Source: Nitrospirae bacterium MYbin3 (GTDB taxonomy: Bacteria; Nitrospirota; Thermodesulfovibrionia; Thermodesulfovibrionales; Dissulfurispiraceae). Taken from it: a stretch of 64,000 bases of DNA. The stretch lies in contig PEAD01000007.1 of the NCBI GenBank assembly GCA_002753335.1, positions 28,501 to 92,500 on the forward strand, given 5' to 3'. This document shows positions 18,493 to 27,646 of the stretch, piece by piece. Below the pieces are notes generated by a model, which saw only the letters and a program-made list of their open reading frames with translations, was not told where the DNA came from and did no database searches. How positions within the stretch are numbered: position 1 is the first letter of the stretch; every line of letters starts with the position of its first letter. Position numbers and translations under genes: made by a program.

Positions 18493-19905
18493 TTAAATAT
18501 CGTAGTAGAGGAAGAACTCGTACGGATGCGGCCTAAGCCTGAGCTGGTCAACTTCTTTTGTCCTCTTATAGCTTATCCATGTGTCGATAACATCCTCGGT
18601 GAATACATTGCCTTTAAGCAAGAAGTCATGGTCTTCTTCGAGATTATTAAGAGCCTCGTCAAGGCTGCCGGGCATGGTCGGAACCGTTGCAAGTTCCTCA
18701 GGCCCAAGTTCGTAAATATCCTTGTCGAGAGGTTCGCCGGGATGTATCTTATTTTCTATTCCATCGAGTCCAGCCATAAGCATCGCGGTGAACGCAAGGT
18801 AAGTGTTGCAGGACGGATCAGGGAATCTGACCTCAACCCTCTTTGCCTTCGGGCTCGCTGAGTAGGTCGGAATTCTGATAGAAGCCGAACGGTTTCTTGC
18901 GGAATAAGCAAGATTGACCGGCGCTTCAAATCCGGGGGTCAGCCTCTTGTAAGAATTGGTGGTCGGGTTGGTTATTGCGGCAAGAGCCTTTGCGTGCTTC
19001 AAAACACCGCCGATGTAGTAAAGGGCCATATCACTCAAGCCTGCGTATCCGTTGCCTGCAAAGAGAGGCTTGTCTTTTTTCCAGATGCTCTGATGGACAT
19101 GCATGCCGGAGCCATTGTCGCCGAAAAGCGGCTTGGGCATAAAGGTGACTGTTTTACCGTGCCTTCTCGCAACATTTTTGATGATGTATTTGAAGAGCAT
19201 GTTCTTGTCAGCCATCCTGACAAGAGAATCAAATCTCATGTCAATTTCTGCCTGCCCGGCTGTTGCTACCTCGTGATGCTCTCTTTCAACATAGATGCCG
19301 CATTTCTGCATTTCCATGCACATCTCTGTTCTGAGATTCACCTGACTGTCTGTTGGAGGAACAGGGAAATAGCCCTCCTTGTGTCTTGGTTTGTAGCCCA
19401 AGTTAGGATTCTCTTCACGGCCTGAATTCCAGATGCCTTCTGTTGATTCGATGAAGTAGTATCCGCTGTGGGAGTTTTGATCAAACCTTATGCCGTCAAA
19501 GATGAAAAATTCGGCTTCAGGGCCGAAGTATGCGGTATCGCCGATGCCGGTTGACTGGAGATATTTTTCTCCCTTCTGGGCTATAAAACGAGGATCTCTT
19601 GTGTAGTATTCCTTTGTTATAGGGTCAACGACATTACAGATAAGGCTTATAGTTGGATACTCCATGAAAGGATCCATGAAGGCTGTGGACGGGTCGGGCA
19701 TTATAAGCATGTCCGAGGTGTGGATAGCCTGCCATCCCCTTATCGAAGAGCCGTCAAACCCAAGACCCTCCTCAAAAACCTCTTCCTTAAGCTCCGCTAT
19801 CGGAACCGCAAAATGTTGCCAGATTCCAGGGAAATCGAGGAACTTGAAGTTTGCCATTACGGCCTTGTTCTCTTGTGCCATCTTGATTACATCTTTTGGT
19901 GTCAT
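18493..19905 (-). CDS. glnA: Glutamine synthetase type I (GSI-beta)
   Basis: The 470-residue product is dodecameric GSI, which forms glutamine from glutamate and ammonia. Motifs include [12 protein letters not shown], the [10 protein letters not shown] active-site segment, and the adenylylation site tyrosine at residue 398 in [11 protein letters not shown], typical of GSI-beta controlled by GlnE. It is the last gene of the amidotransferase-glnB-glnA operon, 38 nt after glnB, with GGAGGAG before its ATG. Confidence 0.97.
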   Translation of the reverse strand: MTPKDVIKMAQENKAVMANFKFLDFPGIWQHFAVPIAELKEEVFEEGLGFDGSSIRGWQAIHTSDMLIMPDPSTAFMDPFMEYPTISLICNVVDPITKEYYTRDPRFIAQKGEKYLQSTGIGDTAYFGPEAEFFIFDGIRFDQNSHSGYYFIESTEGIWNSGREENPNLGYKPRHKEGYFPVPPTDSQVNLRTEMCMEMQKCGIYVEREHHEVATAGQAEIDMRFDSLVRMADKNMLFKYIIKNVARRHGKTVTFMPKPLFGDNGSGMHVHQSIWKKDKPLFAGNGYAGLSDMALYYIGGVLKHAKALAAITNPTTNSYKRLTPGFEAPVNLAYSARNRSASIRIPTYSASPKAKRVEVRFPDPSCNTYLAFTAMLMAGLDGIENKIHPGEPLDKDIYELGPEELATVPTMPGSLDEALNNLEEDHDFLLKGNVFTEDVIDTWISYKRTKEVDQLRLRPHPYEFFLYYDI

Positions 19906-19943
19906 TAAATCTCCTCCTTAGTTTTATGTTGCGCTATATTTTT

Positions 19944-20285
<342 letters not shown>

Positions 20286-20293
20286 TCACCTCC

Positions 20294-20980
20294 TCAGACA
20301 AAAAAGTTTTCATAAAAACCATATGCTCTTTTTGAATAAACTTTATACTCAGCTTCGGTGTCACTCTTAATTTTTTCAAAATCAACATTCTCGTTTTTCA
20401 GCCATTCAAAGACCATCTCTTTTCGCACTTCTATATGGAACTGAAACGCATAAGCATTTTTGCCTTGCCTGAAGGACTGATTCGGGAAAAGCTCCGACCC
20501 CGCCAGTCTTACAGCTCCTTCGGGGATAGTGAACGTCTCGCCATGCCAGTGGAAAACCTTGAATTTTTTTGAGAGTTTCCCGGCATTATATGCAAGGCCC
20601 TGCATTATGGGATCAACCAAAGCAGAATCTGCAAGCTCTATGTCATACCAGCCTATCTCTTTTTCGGCTCCGGCGTACACTTTCGCGCCGAGAGCTTTTG
20701 CTATAAGCTGCGCGCCCAAGCAAACGCCGAATATTTTTTTGTCATTTGCTATAAACTCACGGACTAACTCTTCTTGTTTTTTAATGTAGGGGTAGATATT
20801 GCCCTCATTAACGCTCATCGGGCCGCCCATCATCACAAGCGCATCGAAATTTTTTGTGTCCGGTATTTTTTCGCTTGCCGAAAGATCAACGATTTTATAG
20901 GGCTTTTTTGTTTTCTTGAGAAAATCCTCAATTGTGCCCGGTCCCTCGGCGCTTATGTTTTTGCATATTAAAACATTCAT
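20294..20980 (-). CDS. Type 1 glutamine amidotransferase (GMP synthase-like)
   Basis: The 228-residue protein is a stand-alone class I glutamine amidotransferase with nucleophile elbow GVCLGAQLIA, the Gly-rich MMGGPMSV loop and the catalytic His in FQFHIE. It hydrolyses glutamine, but no synthetase domain is fused or adjacent. It begins the operon with glnB and glnA, which suggests a role in glutamine or gamma-glutamyl metabolism. Its ATG lies 4 nt after the predicted sigma-54 transcription start and has no Shine-Dalgarno. Confidence 0.88.
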   Translation of the reverse strand: MNVLICKNISAEGPGTIEDFLKKTKKPYKIVDLSASEKIPDTKNFDALVMMGGPMSVNEGNIYPYIKKQEELVREFIANDKKIFGVCLGAQLIAKALGAKVYAGAEKEIGWYDIELADSALVDPIMQGLAYNAGKLSKKFKVFHWHGETFTIPEGAVRLAGSELFPNQSFRQGKNAYAFQFHIEVRKEMVFEWLKNENVDFEKIKSDTEAEYKVYSKRAYGFYENFFV

Positions 20981-20994
20981 GATTGAGCTAACTT

Positions 20995-21010
20995 TGCAAT
21001 AGTTGTACCA
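20995..21010 (-). promoter_or_regulatory. Sigma-54-type promoter of amidotransferase-glnB-glnA
   Basis: The reverse strand reads TGGTACAACTATTGCA, which has the GG-N10-GC spacing and near-consensus -24 and -12 elements of sigma-54 promoters. The predicted start (about 20984) is 4 nt before the ATG. Confidence 0.65.
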
Positions 21011-21053
21011 TAAAGAGAGTGACTGAAAAACAAGGATTTTAAGTCGATGTAGG

Positions 21054-21088
21054 GGCTGTGGCTGCCTGCAAATTAGGCAGCCACAGCC
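21054..21088 (-). terminator. Hairpin after amtB
   Basis: A perfect 14-bp stem (GGCTGTGGCTGCCT and its complement) with a 7-nt loop lies directly after the amtB stop. It has no strong U tract, so it may be a terminator or an mRNA-stabilising 3-prime hairpin. Confidence 0.6.
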
Positions 21089-21101
21089 TGATTTATAGGC
21101 A

Positions 21102-22403
21102 TTACAATGTGTATCCGCTTTCGCCGTGCTGTGAAATGTCGAGGCCCATCACTTCGGACTCCTCATCAACCCTTATTCCGATGGTCATATCAATAACTTT
21201 AAGCATAGCGGCCGTTGCTATAAAAGAATAAAGCGCAGTTACGGCTACTCCGGCAGCCTGAATCAAAAACAGCTTGGGATTTCCGAAAAAGAGTCCGTCC
21301 GCAACTGCGGGGTTGATAGCTTTCTGTGCCAACAGCCCTGCTGCAAGGGTTCCCAATATTCCGCCGACACCATGCACACCGAAAGCATCCAGAGAATCGT
21401 CATACCTGAAACGGTTTTTCAAATTCAAAGCCGCATAGCACACCGCTCCGGCCGCAAAACCTATCAAGAGAGCGGACATGGGGCCGACAAAGCCTGACGC
21501 CGGGGTTATGGTTGCAAGCCCTGCTATTGAGCCTGTCGCCGCTCCGAACATTGTTGGCTTTCCGCGATGAACCCATTCTATAAGAACCCATATTAATGTG
21601 GCGGCAACCGCAGAAATATGCGTAACCACAAAAGCCATTGTGCTTAAACCGCCCGAGGCAAGTGCACTGCCGCCGTTGAAGCCGAACCAGCCAAACCAGA
21701 GCAGTCCTGCGCCGAGAACTGTCAGAGGCAAATTGTGCGGCGTCATAGCATCATGCATGTACCCTTTTCTCTTTCCGATTATCAAAGCGGCAGCCAAAGC
21801 AGATATGCCTGAGGTTACATGAACTACTATGCCTCCCGCAAAATCAATAACGCCAAGCTCTTTCAGCCAGCCGCCTGTCCCCCATACCCAATGAGCAACA
21901 GGGTCATAGACAAATGTTGACCAAAGCAGCGTGAATATAAGGAATGCAGAAAATTTCATGCGCTCAGCAATCGCACCGGATATAAGCGCTGGGGTGATCA
22001 CAGCAAACATCGCCTGATAGATCATGAACGCCATGTGGGGAACTGTTGCCGCATAATCGGAGTTTGGCTCAAGACCCACGCCCTTAAGGCCAATCCAATC
22101 AAGACCGCCTATAAGCCCTCTTATATCAGGGCCGAAAGAAAGGCTGTAGCCCCAAAGTATCCATTGCACGCTGATAAGTGCAATAACGACAAAACTCTGC
22201 ATTATGGTTCCGAGGACGTTTTTGCGCCTGACCATTCCGCCATAAAACATCGCAAGAGCAGGCGTCATAAGCAGTACGAGCGCCGCAGATAAAAGCACAA
22301 AAGCGGTGTCTCCTGTATCAACTTTGGCGGCTCTGACTGTTTCTTCCGCATAAGCTGGCGAAGCAATTATACCAAAGGCCGCAGCCATTAGTAGCTTATT
22401 CAT
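21102..22403 (-). CDS. amtB: Ammonium transporter AmtB
   Basis: The 433-residue protein has a cleavable signal peptide (ending near SPAYA) and about 11 membrane helices. Amt motifs include LVLLMTPALAMFYGGMVRRKN, the HVTSG pore histidine region, GAGLLWFGWFGFNGGSAL and the C-terminal DAFGVHGVGGILGTLAAG with the second pore histidine. It imports ammonium and is normally blocked by deuridylylated PII, which is encoded nearby. A sigma-54-like promoter and three palindromes precede it. Confidence 0.97.
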   Translation of the reverse strand: MNKLLMAAAFGIIASPAYAEETVRAAKVDTGDTAFVLLSAALVLLMTPALAMFYGGMVRRKNVLGTIMQSFVVIALISVQWILWGYSLSFGPDIRGLIGGLDWIGLKGVGLEPNSDYAATVPHMAFMIYQAMFAVITPALISGAIAERMKFSAFLIFTLLWSTFVYDPVAHWVWGTGGWLKELGVIDFAGGIVVHVTSGISALAAALIIGKRKGYMHDAMTPHNLPLTVLGAGLLWFGWFGFNGGSALASGGLSTMAFVVTHISAVAATLIWVLIEWVHRGKPTMFGAATGSIAGLATITPASGFVGPMSALLIGFAAGAVCYAALNLKNRFRYDDSLDAFGVHGVGGILGTLAAGLLAQKAINPAVADGLFFGNPKLFLIQAAGVAVTALYSFIATAAMLKVIDMTIGIRVDEESEVMGLDISQHGESGYTL

Positions 22404-22438
22404 AAAAACCTCCTGCAGTTGTTTTTTATTATGTTATA

Positions 22439-22455
22439 GCGAAAAACGTGCCGGA
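22439..22455 (-). promoter_or_regulatory. Sigma-54-type promoter of amtB
   Basis: The reverse strand reads CCGGCACGTTTTTCGC, with GGCACG matching the -24 element and TCGC the -12 element at the required GG-N10-GC spacing. The predicted start is near 22427, 24 nt before the ATG, with GGAGG between. Confidence 0.65.
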
Positions 22456-22505
22456 TAAGATGTGTTGATTTTTAGAGGGAATAAATTGCTGTCAAAAGCA
22501 ACAGG

Positions 22506-22605
22506 CTACATTTTTGTAGGAACTTGTGTTTACAAACCGGCGCACCCGTTAGAAAACATTGGTTTCCGAAAAAGCTACATTTTTGTAGCAGCTACAATTT
22601 TGTAG
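22506..22605. promoter_or_regulatory. Three CTACA-N4-TGTAG palindromes upstream of amtB
   Basis: CTACATTTTTGTAG occurs at 22506-22519 and 22575-22588, and CTACAATTTTGTAG at 22592-22605. The second and third centres are 17 bp apart. They lie about 85-171 bp upstream of the predicted sigma-54 start, a usual place for binding sites of an NtrC-type activator. The sites fill much of the Nramp-amtB gap. Confidence 0.65.
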
Positions 22606-22607
22606 GA

Positions 22608-23846
22608 CTAAACCGAGGGGACAGCTATGCTTATGACCAGCACCGCGGTTAGGGCTATTACTACAACAACTGTGCCCCAAGATATATAGTTGTAAAACCG
22701 GGGATTTGTGTATTCACCCATAAGCTTAGTGTTGTTTACGAGCGCTATGGCATAAACAAGCACAAAAGGAAGAAGAATCCCGTTGATAAAGGCCGAAAGC
22801 ACCATCATAGAAACAAGCGGTGCACCCGGCGTCAGAACTAGAAGCGCAGAAAAAACTATAGTCAGGGTATAAATCCACATAAACTGAGGGGCTTCTTTAA
22901 ACGTCTTGTTTATTCCGGCTTCCCAGCCCATAGCTTCGCAGACATAGTAGGCGGTGGCAAGGGGCACTATAATCGTGCCGAGCAAAGATGCATTTGCAAG
23001 GCTGACCGCAAAAATCAGCGAAGCGTAGTCACCCGCAAGAGGTTTTAAAGCGATCGCAGCTTCGGAGGCTTCGTTAATCCTTATTCCGTGCGGAAACAGC
23101 AAGGCTCCGCAGGCCGTGATTATGAAAAAGCTTATTATGTCGGTTATAAGACATCCGACAACCACATCCAGTCTTGAAGCCTTATAATCTTCCTTTTTTA
23201 TGCCCTTTTCTGCTATCGAAGACTGAAGATAAAACTGCATCCACGGCGTGATTGTGGTTCCGATTATCGCGATGCTGAGCATTATGTATTCGGAGTTCCA
23301 CTGCACTTTTGGCACCAACATACTTTTTGCCACGTCGCCCCAATCAGGTTTTGCGAGCACTCCAGAAATAACATAGCCGATATATATAAGGCACGCGAAA
23401 AGAAGTATCCTTTCGACCGACCGATAACTGCCTTTAGTAACCAGTATCCAGATCGATATTGCGCCTATCGGCACCATTACGTATTTGCTCAATCCCAAAA
23501 TCTCCATGCTTGCGGCCCATCCTGCAAAATTGGCAACGGTGTTCCCGAAGTTTGCAATCAGCAGGCCTATCATCATAAAAAATGCTGTCTTAACACCATA
23601 ATTTTCCCGGATGAGGTCTGACAAACCTTTGCCGGTGATGACACCCATCCGCGCCACCATTTCCTGTATGACAACGAGCGCTATTGTGGTGGGAATCAGC
23701 GTCCAAAGAAGGTTGTAGCCGAAACGGGCGCCGGCGACCGAATAAGTTGTGATGCCGCTCGCATCGTTGTCAATATTGGCTGTTATTATCCCCGGTCCCA
23801 TAACCGCAAAAAAGAGAAGGAACCTTTTCCAGCGGCTGAGCGTCAT
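22608..23846 (-). CDS. Nramp-related divalent cation transporter (NRMT-like)
   Basis: The 412-residue protein has the Nramp fold (about 11 helices), but the metal-site motifs differ from classical Mn/Fe transporters. Helix 1 has DNDASG (residues 26-31) in place of DPGN, and helix 6 has GTTITPWM (196-203) where Mn/Fe transporters carry the metal-binding methionine (A-x-x-M). These changes are like those of Nramp-related magnesium transporters, so Mg2+ is the likely substrate, by inference. The start overlaps the PRC/MgtE_N/CBS gene by 4 nt (ATGA), indicating coupled synthesis. Confidence 0.85.
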   Translation of the reverse strand: MTLSRWKRFLLFFAVMGPGIITANIDNDASGITTYSVAGARFGYNLLWTLIPTTIALVVIQEMVARMGVITGKGLSDLIRENYGVKTAFFMMIGLLIANFGNTVANFAGWAASMEILGLSKYVMVPIGAISIWILVTKGSYRSVERILLFACLIYIGYVISGVLAKPDWGDVAKSMLVPKVQWNSEYIMLSIAIIGTTITPWMQFYLQSSIAEKGIKKEDYKASRLDVVVGCLITDIISFFIITACGALLFPHGIRINEASEAAIALKPLAGDYASLIFAVSLANASLLGTIIVPLATAYYVCEAMGWEAGINKTFKEAPQFMWIYTLTIVFSALLVLTPGAPLVSMMVLSAFINGILLPFVLVYAIALVNNTKLMGEYTNPRFYNYISWGTVVVVIALTAVLVISIAVPSV

Positions 23847-25105
23847 ACCTTTCTCCTGAGCCTCTTTGCAGCAGGCGGCAAAATTCTGTCTATGACGTCA
23901 TCAACCGTTACAATTCCTACAAGCGCACCCTCGCTGTCAACGACAGGCAGAGCTACAAGATTATATTTCGATATTATTTCGGCGACTACCAAATCGTCCG
24001 CATTGGTGGTCACGGTCTTTGTTTTTGTTTCCATAATCTCGGCTAGGGTTGCGGAGGGATCGCCAAGAATCAGTTCTCTAAGCGACGTAACGCCAACTAA
24101 CTTTTCGTTCTCGTCAACAACAAAGATATAGTAAACAGCTTCCATTTCTCCGGCGTCTTTTTTAAATCTTTCGATCGCTTGGGCCACGGTAACTTCCGGA
24201 CCGTAGGCTATAAACTCATTGGTCATGAGTCCGCCGGCAGTATCCTCTTCGTGTCCGAGCAGTTCCTGAATATCTTCGGCCTCTTCTTTTTCTATATGTT
24301 CGAGAATTTCTTGAGCCTTCTCGGTCGGCAGATCGCTGAGAACGTCGGCAGCCTCGTCAGGAGGCATTTCTTCGATAATGTCGGCCGCCTGTTCGGCATC
24401 CATCGCGTTTATAATATCGGCCTGCATGTCGGGCTTGAGTTCCGAAAGCGCCTCTGCTGCGGTTTCAAGGTCGAGGTCTTTAAATAGATGAGCGCCTTCC
24501 TCTCTCGAAATCCGGCTTATGATGTCTGCTATGTCCGCCGGATGCAGATCCGAAAGCATCTGCCTCGGTACGGTAAGCGATATGGTCTGAAGTTTGGGCT
24601 TAAGGTGCTGAATATAGTTCCAGCTTATCAGGTTGTACGGCAGGTTTGTTTTAAAAAGCCTCAGCAGTTCCTCTCCTCCGCGCTCTATGCCGAGCCTTCT
24701 CATGATGCCGCGCATGCCCACATCCACAGCAATTAAAACAGCTTCTTCTTCGTAGCCCTCTATTTTTATGTCGTTGACCCTGACAACCTTTGCGCCGTTT
24801 GCATCAACTATTTGTTTATCTAGAATATCGCGGACCGCCAAAAGATCATCGTCATCCATGTCGTAGTCTTCCGCTTCTAAGGCATTGATGAAAGAAGATA
24901 TAATGCGCTTGTTGAATATGTTTGTGCGCTCCCAGCCAATCCTGCAGATGCCTTGCGGCCTATCTATGATTATTGACGCGACTTTCGGAAGAGGGTCGCC
25001 CTTGACAACAACAAGGTCCTTGACCTTGCCGATAATCTCCCCCTTAGGGTCATAGACAGGCTTCTTAAGAATCTCGCTTATAAAAAGTTCACCGAAAAGA
25101 GGCAT
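23843..25105 (-). CDS. Soluble PRC-barrel / MgtE_N / CBS regulatory protein
   Basis: The 420-residue cytoplasmic protein has two PRC-barrel-like modules (about residues 5-75 and 80-150), an MgtE N-terminal helical repeat domain (about 175-285; repeated DIADIISR, AADIIEEMPPDEAADVLSDLP) and a CBS pair (about 288-410). This is the magnesium-sensing cytosolic part of MgtE without its membrane channel. It is followed, with a 4-nt overlap, by the Nramp-related transporter, so it probably senses Mg2+ and controls it. TATACT lies 8 nt before the ATG and there is no Shine-Dalgarno. Confidence 0.88.
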   Translation of the reverse strand: MPLFGELFISEILKKPVYDPKGEIIGKVKDLVVVKGDPLPKVASIIIDRPQGICRIGWERTNIFNKRIISSFINALEAEDYDMDDDDLLAVRDILDKQIVDANGAKVVRVNDIKIEGYEEEAVLIAVDVGMRGIMRRLGIERGGEELLRLFKTNLPYNLISWNYIQHLKPKLQTISLTVPRQMLSDLHPADIADIISRISREEGAHLFKDLDLETAAEALSELKPDMQADIINAMDAEQAADIIEEMPPDEAADVLSDLPTEKAQEILEHIEKEEAEDIQELLGHEEDTAGGLMTNEFIAYGPEVTVAQAIERFKKDAGEMEAVYYIFVVDENEKLVGVTSLRELILGDPSATLAEIMETKTKTVTTNADDLVVAEIISKYNLVALPVVDSEGALVGIVTVDDVIDRILPPAAKRLRRKV

Positions 25106-25113
25106 AGTTGTTT

Positions 25114-25119
25114 AGTATA
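25114..25119 (-). promoter_or_regulatory. -10 element of the sensor-transporter operon
   Basis: TATACT on the reverse strand ends 8 nt before the ATG at 25105, with no ribosome site between. Transcription would start at or next to the start codon. Confidence 0.4.
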
Positions 25120-25212
25120 GCCCTATTGCCGGGCTTTGAACAATAGTAATGTGTGTTATATTAAAAACAGATGCGCCCTTAATCGGATAATAAATGGAAA
25201 AGGAGTCGACCT

Positions 25213-25569
25213 GTGAGCCCTGTATTTAAAGCCGTTGTATTATTGATTTGCAGTAATGTATTTATGACTTTTGCGTGGTATGCTCATCTTAAAAACCTTA
25301 ATGGGAAGCCATGGATAGTAGCCGCTATAGTTAGTTGGGGGATCGCGCTCTTTGAATATCTGCTACAGGTTCCTGCCAACAGGATAGGATATCAAGAACT
25401 TAATATAGGCCAGTTGAAGATCCTACAGGAAGTCATTACTCTGAGCGTTTTCGTGCCCTTCGCTTTTTTATACATGAAAGAACCTCTAAAATTGGACTAT
25501 CTATGGGCTTCGCTGTGCATGCTCGGCGCGGTGTTTTTTATGTTCAAAGGCAAACTGCTTGGCGCATAG
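25213..25569 (+). CDS. DUF486 (DMT-type) small membrane protein
   Basis: The GTG-started 118-residue protein has four hydrophobic helices and the family motifs TFAWYAHLKNLN, ALFEYLLQVPANRIGY and LKILQEVITLSVF of DUF486, a small branch of the drug/metabolite transporter superfamily. The function is unknown. AAAAGGAG lies about 9 nt upstream of the GTG. Confidence 0.88.
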   Translation: MSPVFKAVVLLICSNVFMTFAWYAHLKNLNGKPWIVAAIVSWGIALFEYLLQVPANRIGYQELNIGQLKILQEVITLSVFVPFAFLYMKEPLKLDYLWASLCMLGAVFFMFKGKLLGA

Positions 25570-25592
25570 CAAGGCTGTTCTGATAAAGCAGA

Positions 25593-26531
25593 CTACAATT
25601 CTTCGATCACCATCGCAGCAAGCAGAGGGAACATTATTTCATGGTGTCCGGTCAGGGCGTATGAGCGTCCGTTCTTCATGGTAGGTCTTTTGAGCACGTT
25701 TTCGCGAGGCCGGTAGTGCTGAATAAAATCCATATTGACTGTGGTGAAATTCTCGACTTTATTGCCTAAGTTTCTCGCTACAGTAAGCGCTTTCAAAAAC
25801 ACTTCAGGAAGAAGAACTGCAGAGCCGAGATTGATATAAACTCCGCCTTCAAGGTCTGCAACCACAGATGAAAACAATCTGAAATCCCTTAAGCTTCCCT
25901 CGCCTATGCTTGCGCCGTCAGCTTCGGGATGCATATGGATTATATCTGCTCCAACAGCCACATGGACCGTAACTGGAAGCTCTTTTTTAAACGCCTCGCT
26001 AAATATGCTCAGGCTTTTGTTCGGGAAATCTGAAGCGTTTATAAAAGAACCGATAGAGCTTCCGATGCCTTTGCCCTCTTTAACTCCTGCTGTTATCGCT
26101 TCGTTTAAAAGACCGCCTGTTTCTTTTGCCATGCCGAATGAGCCTGTGCAAAGCTCGGCCGCCACATCTTCGGAGGTGCAGCCTGCATAGGCAATTTCGA
26201 AGTCATGGATTATACAGGCCCCGTTGCAGGCAACGGCCGTAATAACATTTTTTTGCATCAGGTCGATGATCAAAGGCGAGAGCCCGACTTTGATGGGATG
26301 AGCTCCCATGCCGAGTATCACAGGCCGGCCGTTTCTGCGCGCTTCTACAATATGTTTTGCTACCGCTTTTATGTCTGTGGCTGCGAGGAAATCAGGCAGG
26401 CTCTTTGCAAAGTCCTTTAAAGAAATCCCTTTTGAAATCGGGGTTCCGGCCTTATCCAACGAAACCTTGCTTTTCCTTCCTGCAATCGAGTAGGTTTTGA
26501 GTTTTGAAAGGTCTAAAGGTACGCGTTTCAT
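25593..26531 (-). CDS. Deoxyhypusine synthase-like protein
   Basis: The product (312 residues from ATG 26531) belongs, as far as I can judge, to the bacterial deoxyhypusine-synthase-like group: GRPVILGMGAHPIKVGLSPLIIDL, AVACNGACIIHDFEIA, a HVAVGADIIHMHP segment and a C-terminal GHHEIMFPLLAA. The exact substrate is unknown; bacteria lack eIF5A, and some relatives make homospermidine or related polyamines. The catalytic lysine could not be placed with certainty. TGC-TACAAT lies 8 nt before the ATG with no Shine-Dalgarno. Confidence 0.65.
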   Translation of the reverse strand: MKRVPLDLSKLKTYSIAGRKSKVSLDKAGTPISKGISLKDFAKSLPDFLAATDIKAVAKHIVEARRNGRPVILGMGAHPIKVGLSPLIIDLMQKNVITAVACNGACIIHDFEIAYAGCTSEDVAAELCTGSFGMAKETGGLLNEAITAGVKEGKGIGSSIGSFINASDFPNKSLSIFSEAFKKELPVTVHVAVGADIIHMHPEADGASIGEGSLRDFRLFSSVVADLEGGVYINLGSAVLLPEVFLKALTVARNLGNKVENFTTVNMDFIQHYRPRENVLKRPTMKNGRSYALTGHHEIMFPLLAAMVIEEL

Positions 26532-26539
26532 AATCTGAA

Positions 26540-26548
26540 ATTGTAGCA
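26540..26548 (-). promoter_or_regulatory. Extended -10 of the deoxyhypusine-synthase-like gene
   Basis: TGC-TACAAT on the reverse strand is placed 8 nt before the ATG at 26531. No clear -35 is seen. Confidence 0.4.
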
Positions 26549-26621
26549 CAAACATTGATTTTCTGCTAAAGATTGTGATAAAGTTATTGACTTTTAAACA
26601 GAAGTTAAGGAGGACATACCA

Positions 26622-26915
26622 TTGGCAGCTAAAGCAGCACCTAAGAAAAACCCTTCAGCACTAAAAAGAGTTCGTCAGGCCGAAAAAAGCAGCGATAGGA
26701 ACCAGTCGGTTCTTACATCCATAAAGACTTATGTAAAGAAGCTTGACGCGGCCATAGCCGAAAACGATCAGGACAAAATCGGCAAAGCATTGAAAGAGGC
26801 CATAGTGGTTCTTACCAAGGCTGCGGCAAAAGGCGTGATACACAAAAACACAGCATCGAGAAAAGTTTCAAGGGCAACTAAGAAAGCATCTGCAGCAGTA
26901 AGCAAAAAAGCTTAA
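26622..26915 (+). CDS. rpsT: Ribosomal protein bS20
   Basis: The 97-residue product is very basic and helical and matches bS20 (KRVRQAEKSSDRNQSVLTSIKTYVKKL...GVIHKNTASRKVSR). It binds 16S rRNA early in 30S assembly. It uses a TTG start preceded by a strong TTAAGGAGG, a common arrangement for autoregulated rpsT. It is monocistronic and followed by a terminator. Confidence 0.96.
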   Translation: MAAKAAPKKNPSALKRVRQAEKSSDRNQSVLTSIKTYVKKLDAAIAENDQDKIGKALKEAIVVLTKAAAKGVIHKNTASRKVSRATKKASAAVSKKA

Positions 26916-26936
26916 TAAATTTTCCTGCAAGTTAAA

Positions 26937-26966
26937 GGGAGCAGTATGTTAACTGCTCCCTTTTTT
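26937..26966 (+). terminator. rpsT terminator
   Basis: A 9-bp stem GGGAGCAGT / ACTGCTCCC is followed by TTTTTT. It lies between rpsT and the convergent nitroreductase gene and could also serve the other strand. Confidence 0.9.
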
Positions 26967-26968
26967 AA

Positions 26969-27631
26969 TTATTCGACCAGCTTAAGAATTGTGTCGGTGT
27001 CTTCTCTTCCTGTTACAAAACTATTCGCCGGATGATCTAATTCCGGATATCCTAAAGAAATGCCGAGCACCAGTTTTTTAGTATCAGGTATTTCAAGAAA
27101 CTTCCTGATGGCTGGTGAGTAGTCAATCAAAAACGCCTGCGGCACGGTGCCTAGCCCGAAGGCCCAAGCTGCGAGCATAATATTCTGACAAAACAATCCC
27201 GCGTCGAACATCGACCACTCAGCGAGAGCCTTGTCCTGAAAAACAAAAATGCCGTGCGGAGCGCCGTAGAATCTGAAGTTTGCAATTTTAGATTTCTTTT
27301 TTATCTCTGGCGAGTTAAGGTCAACGCCCGCCGCGCTTCCTCTTGCCTTGAAGAGAGCGTCTATTCTCTGTCCTATTGCTGCAGGCCATGCAGGTGGCTC
27401 CGGTATGTCAGGCTCCGGTTTTGCACCGCTTTCGAGTAGTCCTGTGAGTATCTGTGTAAGCTCCTCTTTTTTCTTGCCCGAAACAATCACAGCTTCCCAC
27501 GGCTGGCTGTTTTTGTAAGATGGCGCCTGCTGAGCCGTTGCGATCACTTTTTTTAAAAGCTCCTGTGAGACAGCCTCAGATTTGAATTTTCTAATACTTT
27601 TGCGTGTTGTTATGCATTCTATTGCGTCCAA
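26969..27631 (-). CDS. Nitroreductase family FMN protein
   Basis: The 220-residue product has the nitroreductase N-terminus (ECITTRKSIRKFKSEAVS), the APSYKNSQPWEAVIV FMN-contact segment, and AAWAFGLGTVPQAF near the flavin site. It probably reduces nitro compounds, quinones or other electron acceptors with NAD(P)H; the substrate is unknown. It lies 15 nt after purC at the end of the htpX operon. Confidence 0.9.
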   Translation of the reverse strand: MDAIECITTRKSIRKFKSEAVSQELLKKVIATAQQAPSYKNSQPWEAVIVSGKKKEELTQILTGLLESGAKPEPDIPEPPAWPAAIGQRIDALFKARGSAAGVDLNSPEIKKKSKIANFRFYGAPHGIFVFQDKALAEWSMFDAGLFCQNIMLAAWAFGLGTVPQAFLIDYSPAIRKFLEIPDTKKLVLGISLGYPELDHPANSFVTGREDTDTILKLVE

Positions 27632-27646
27632 GTGTTTTCCTCCTTT

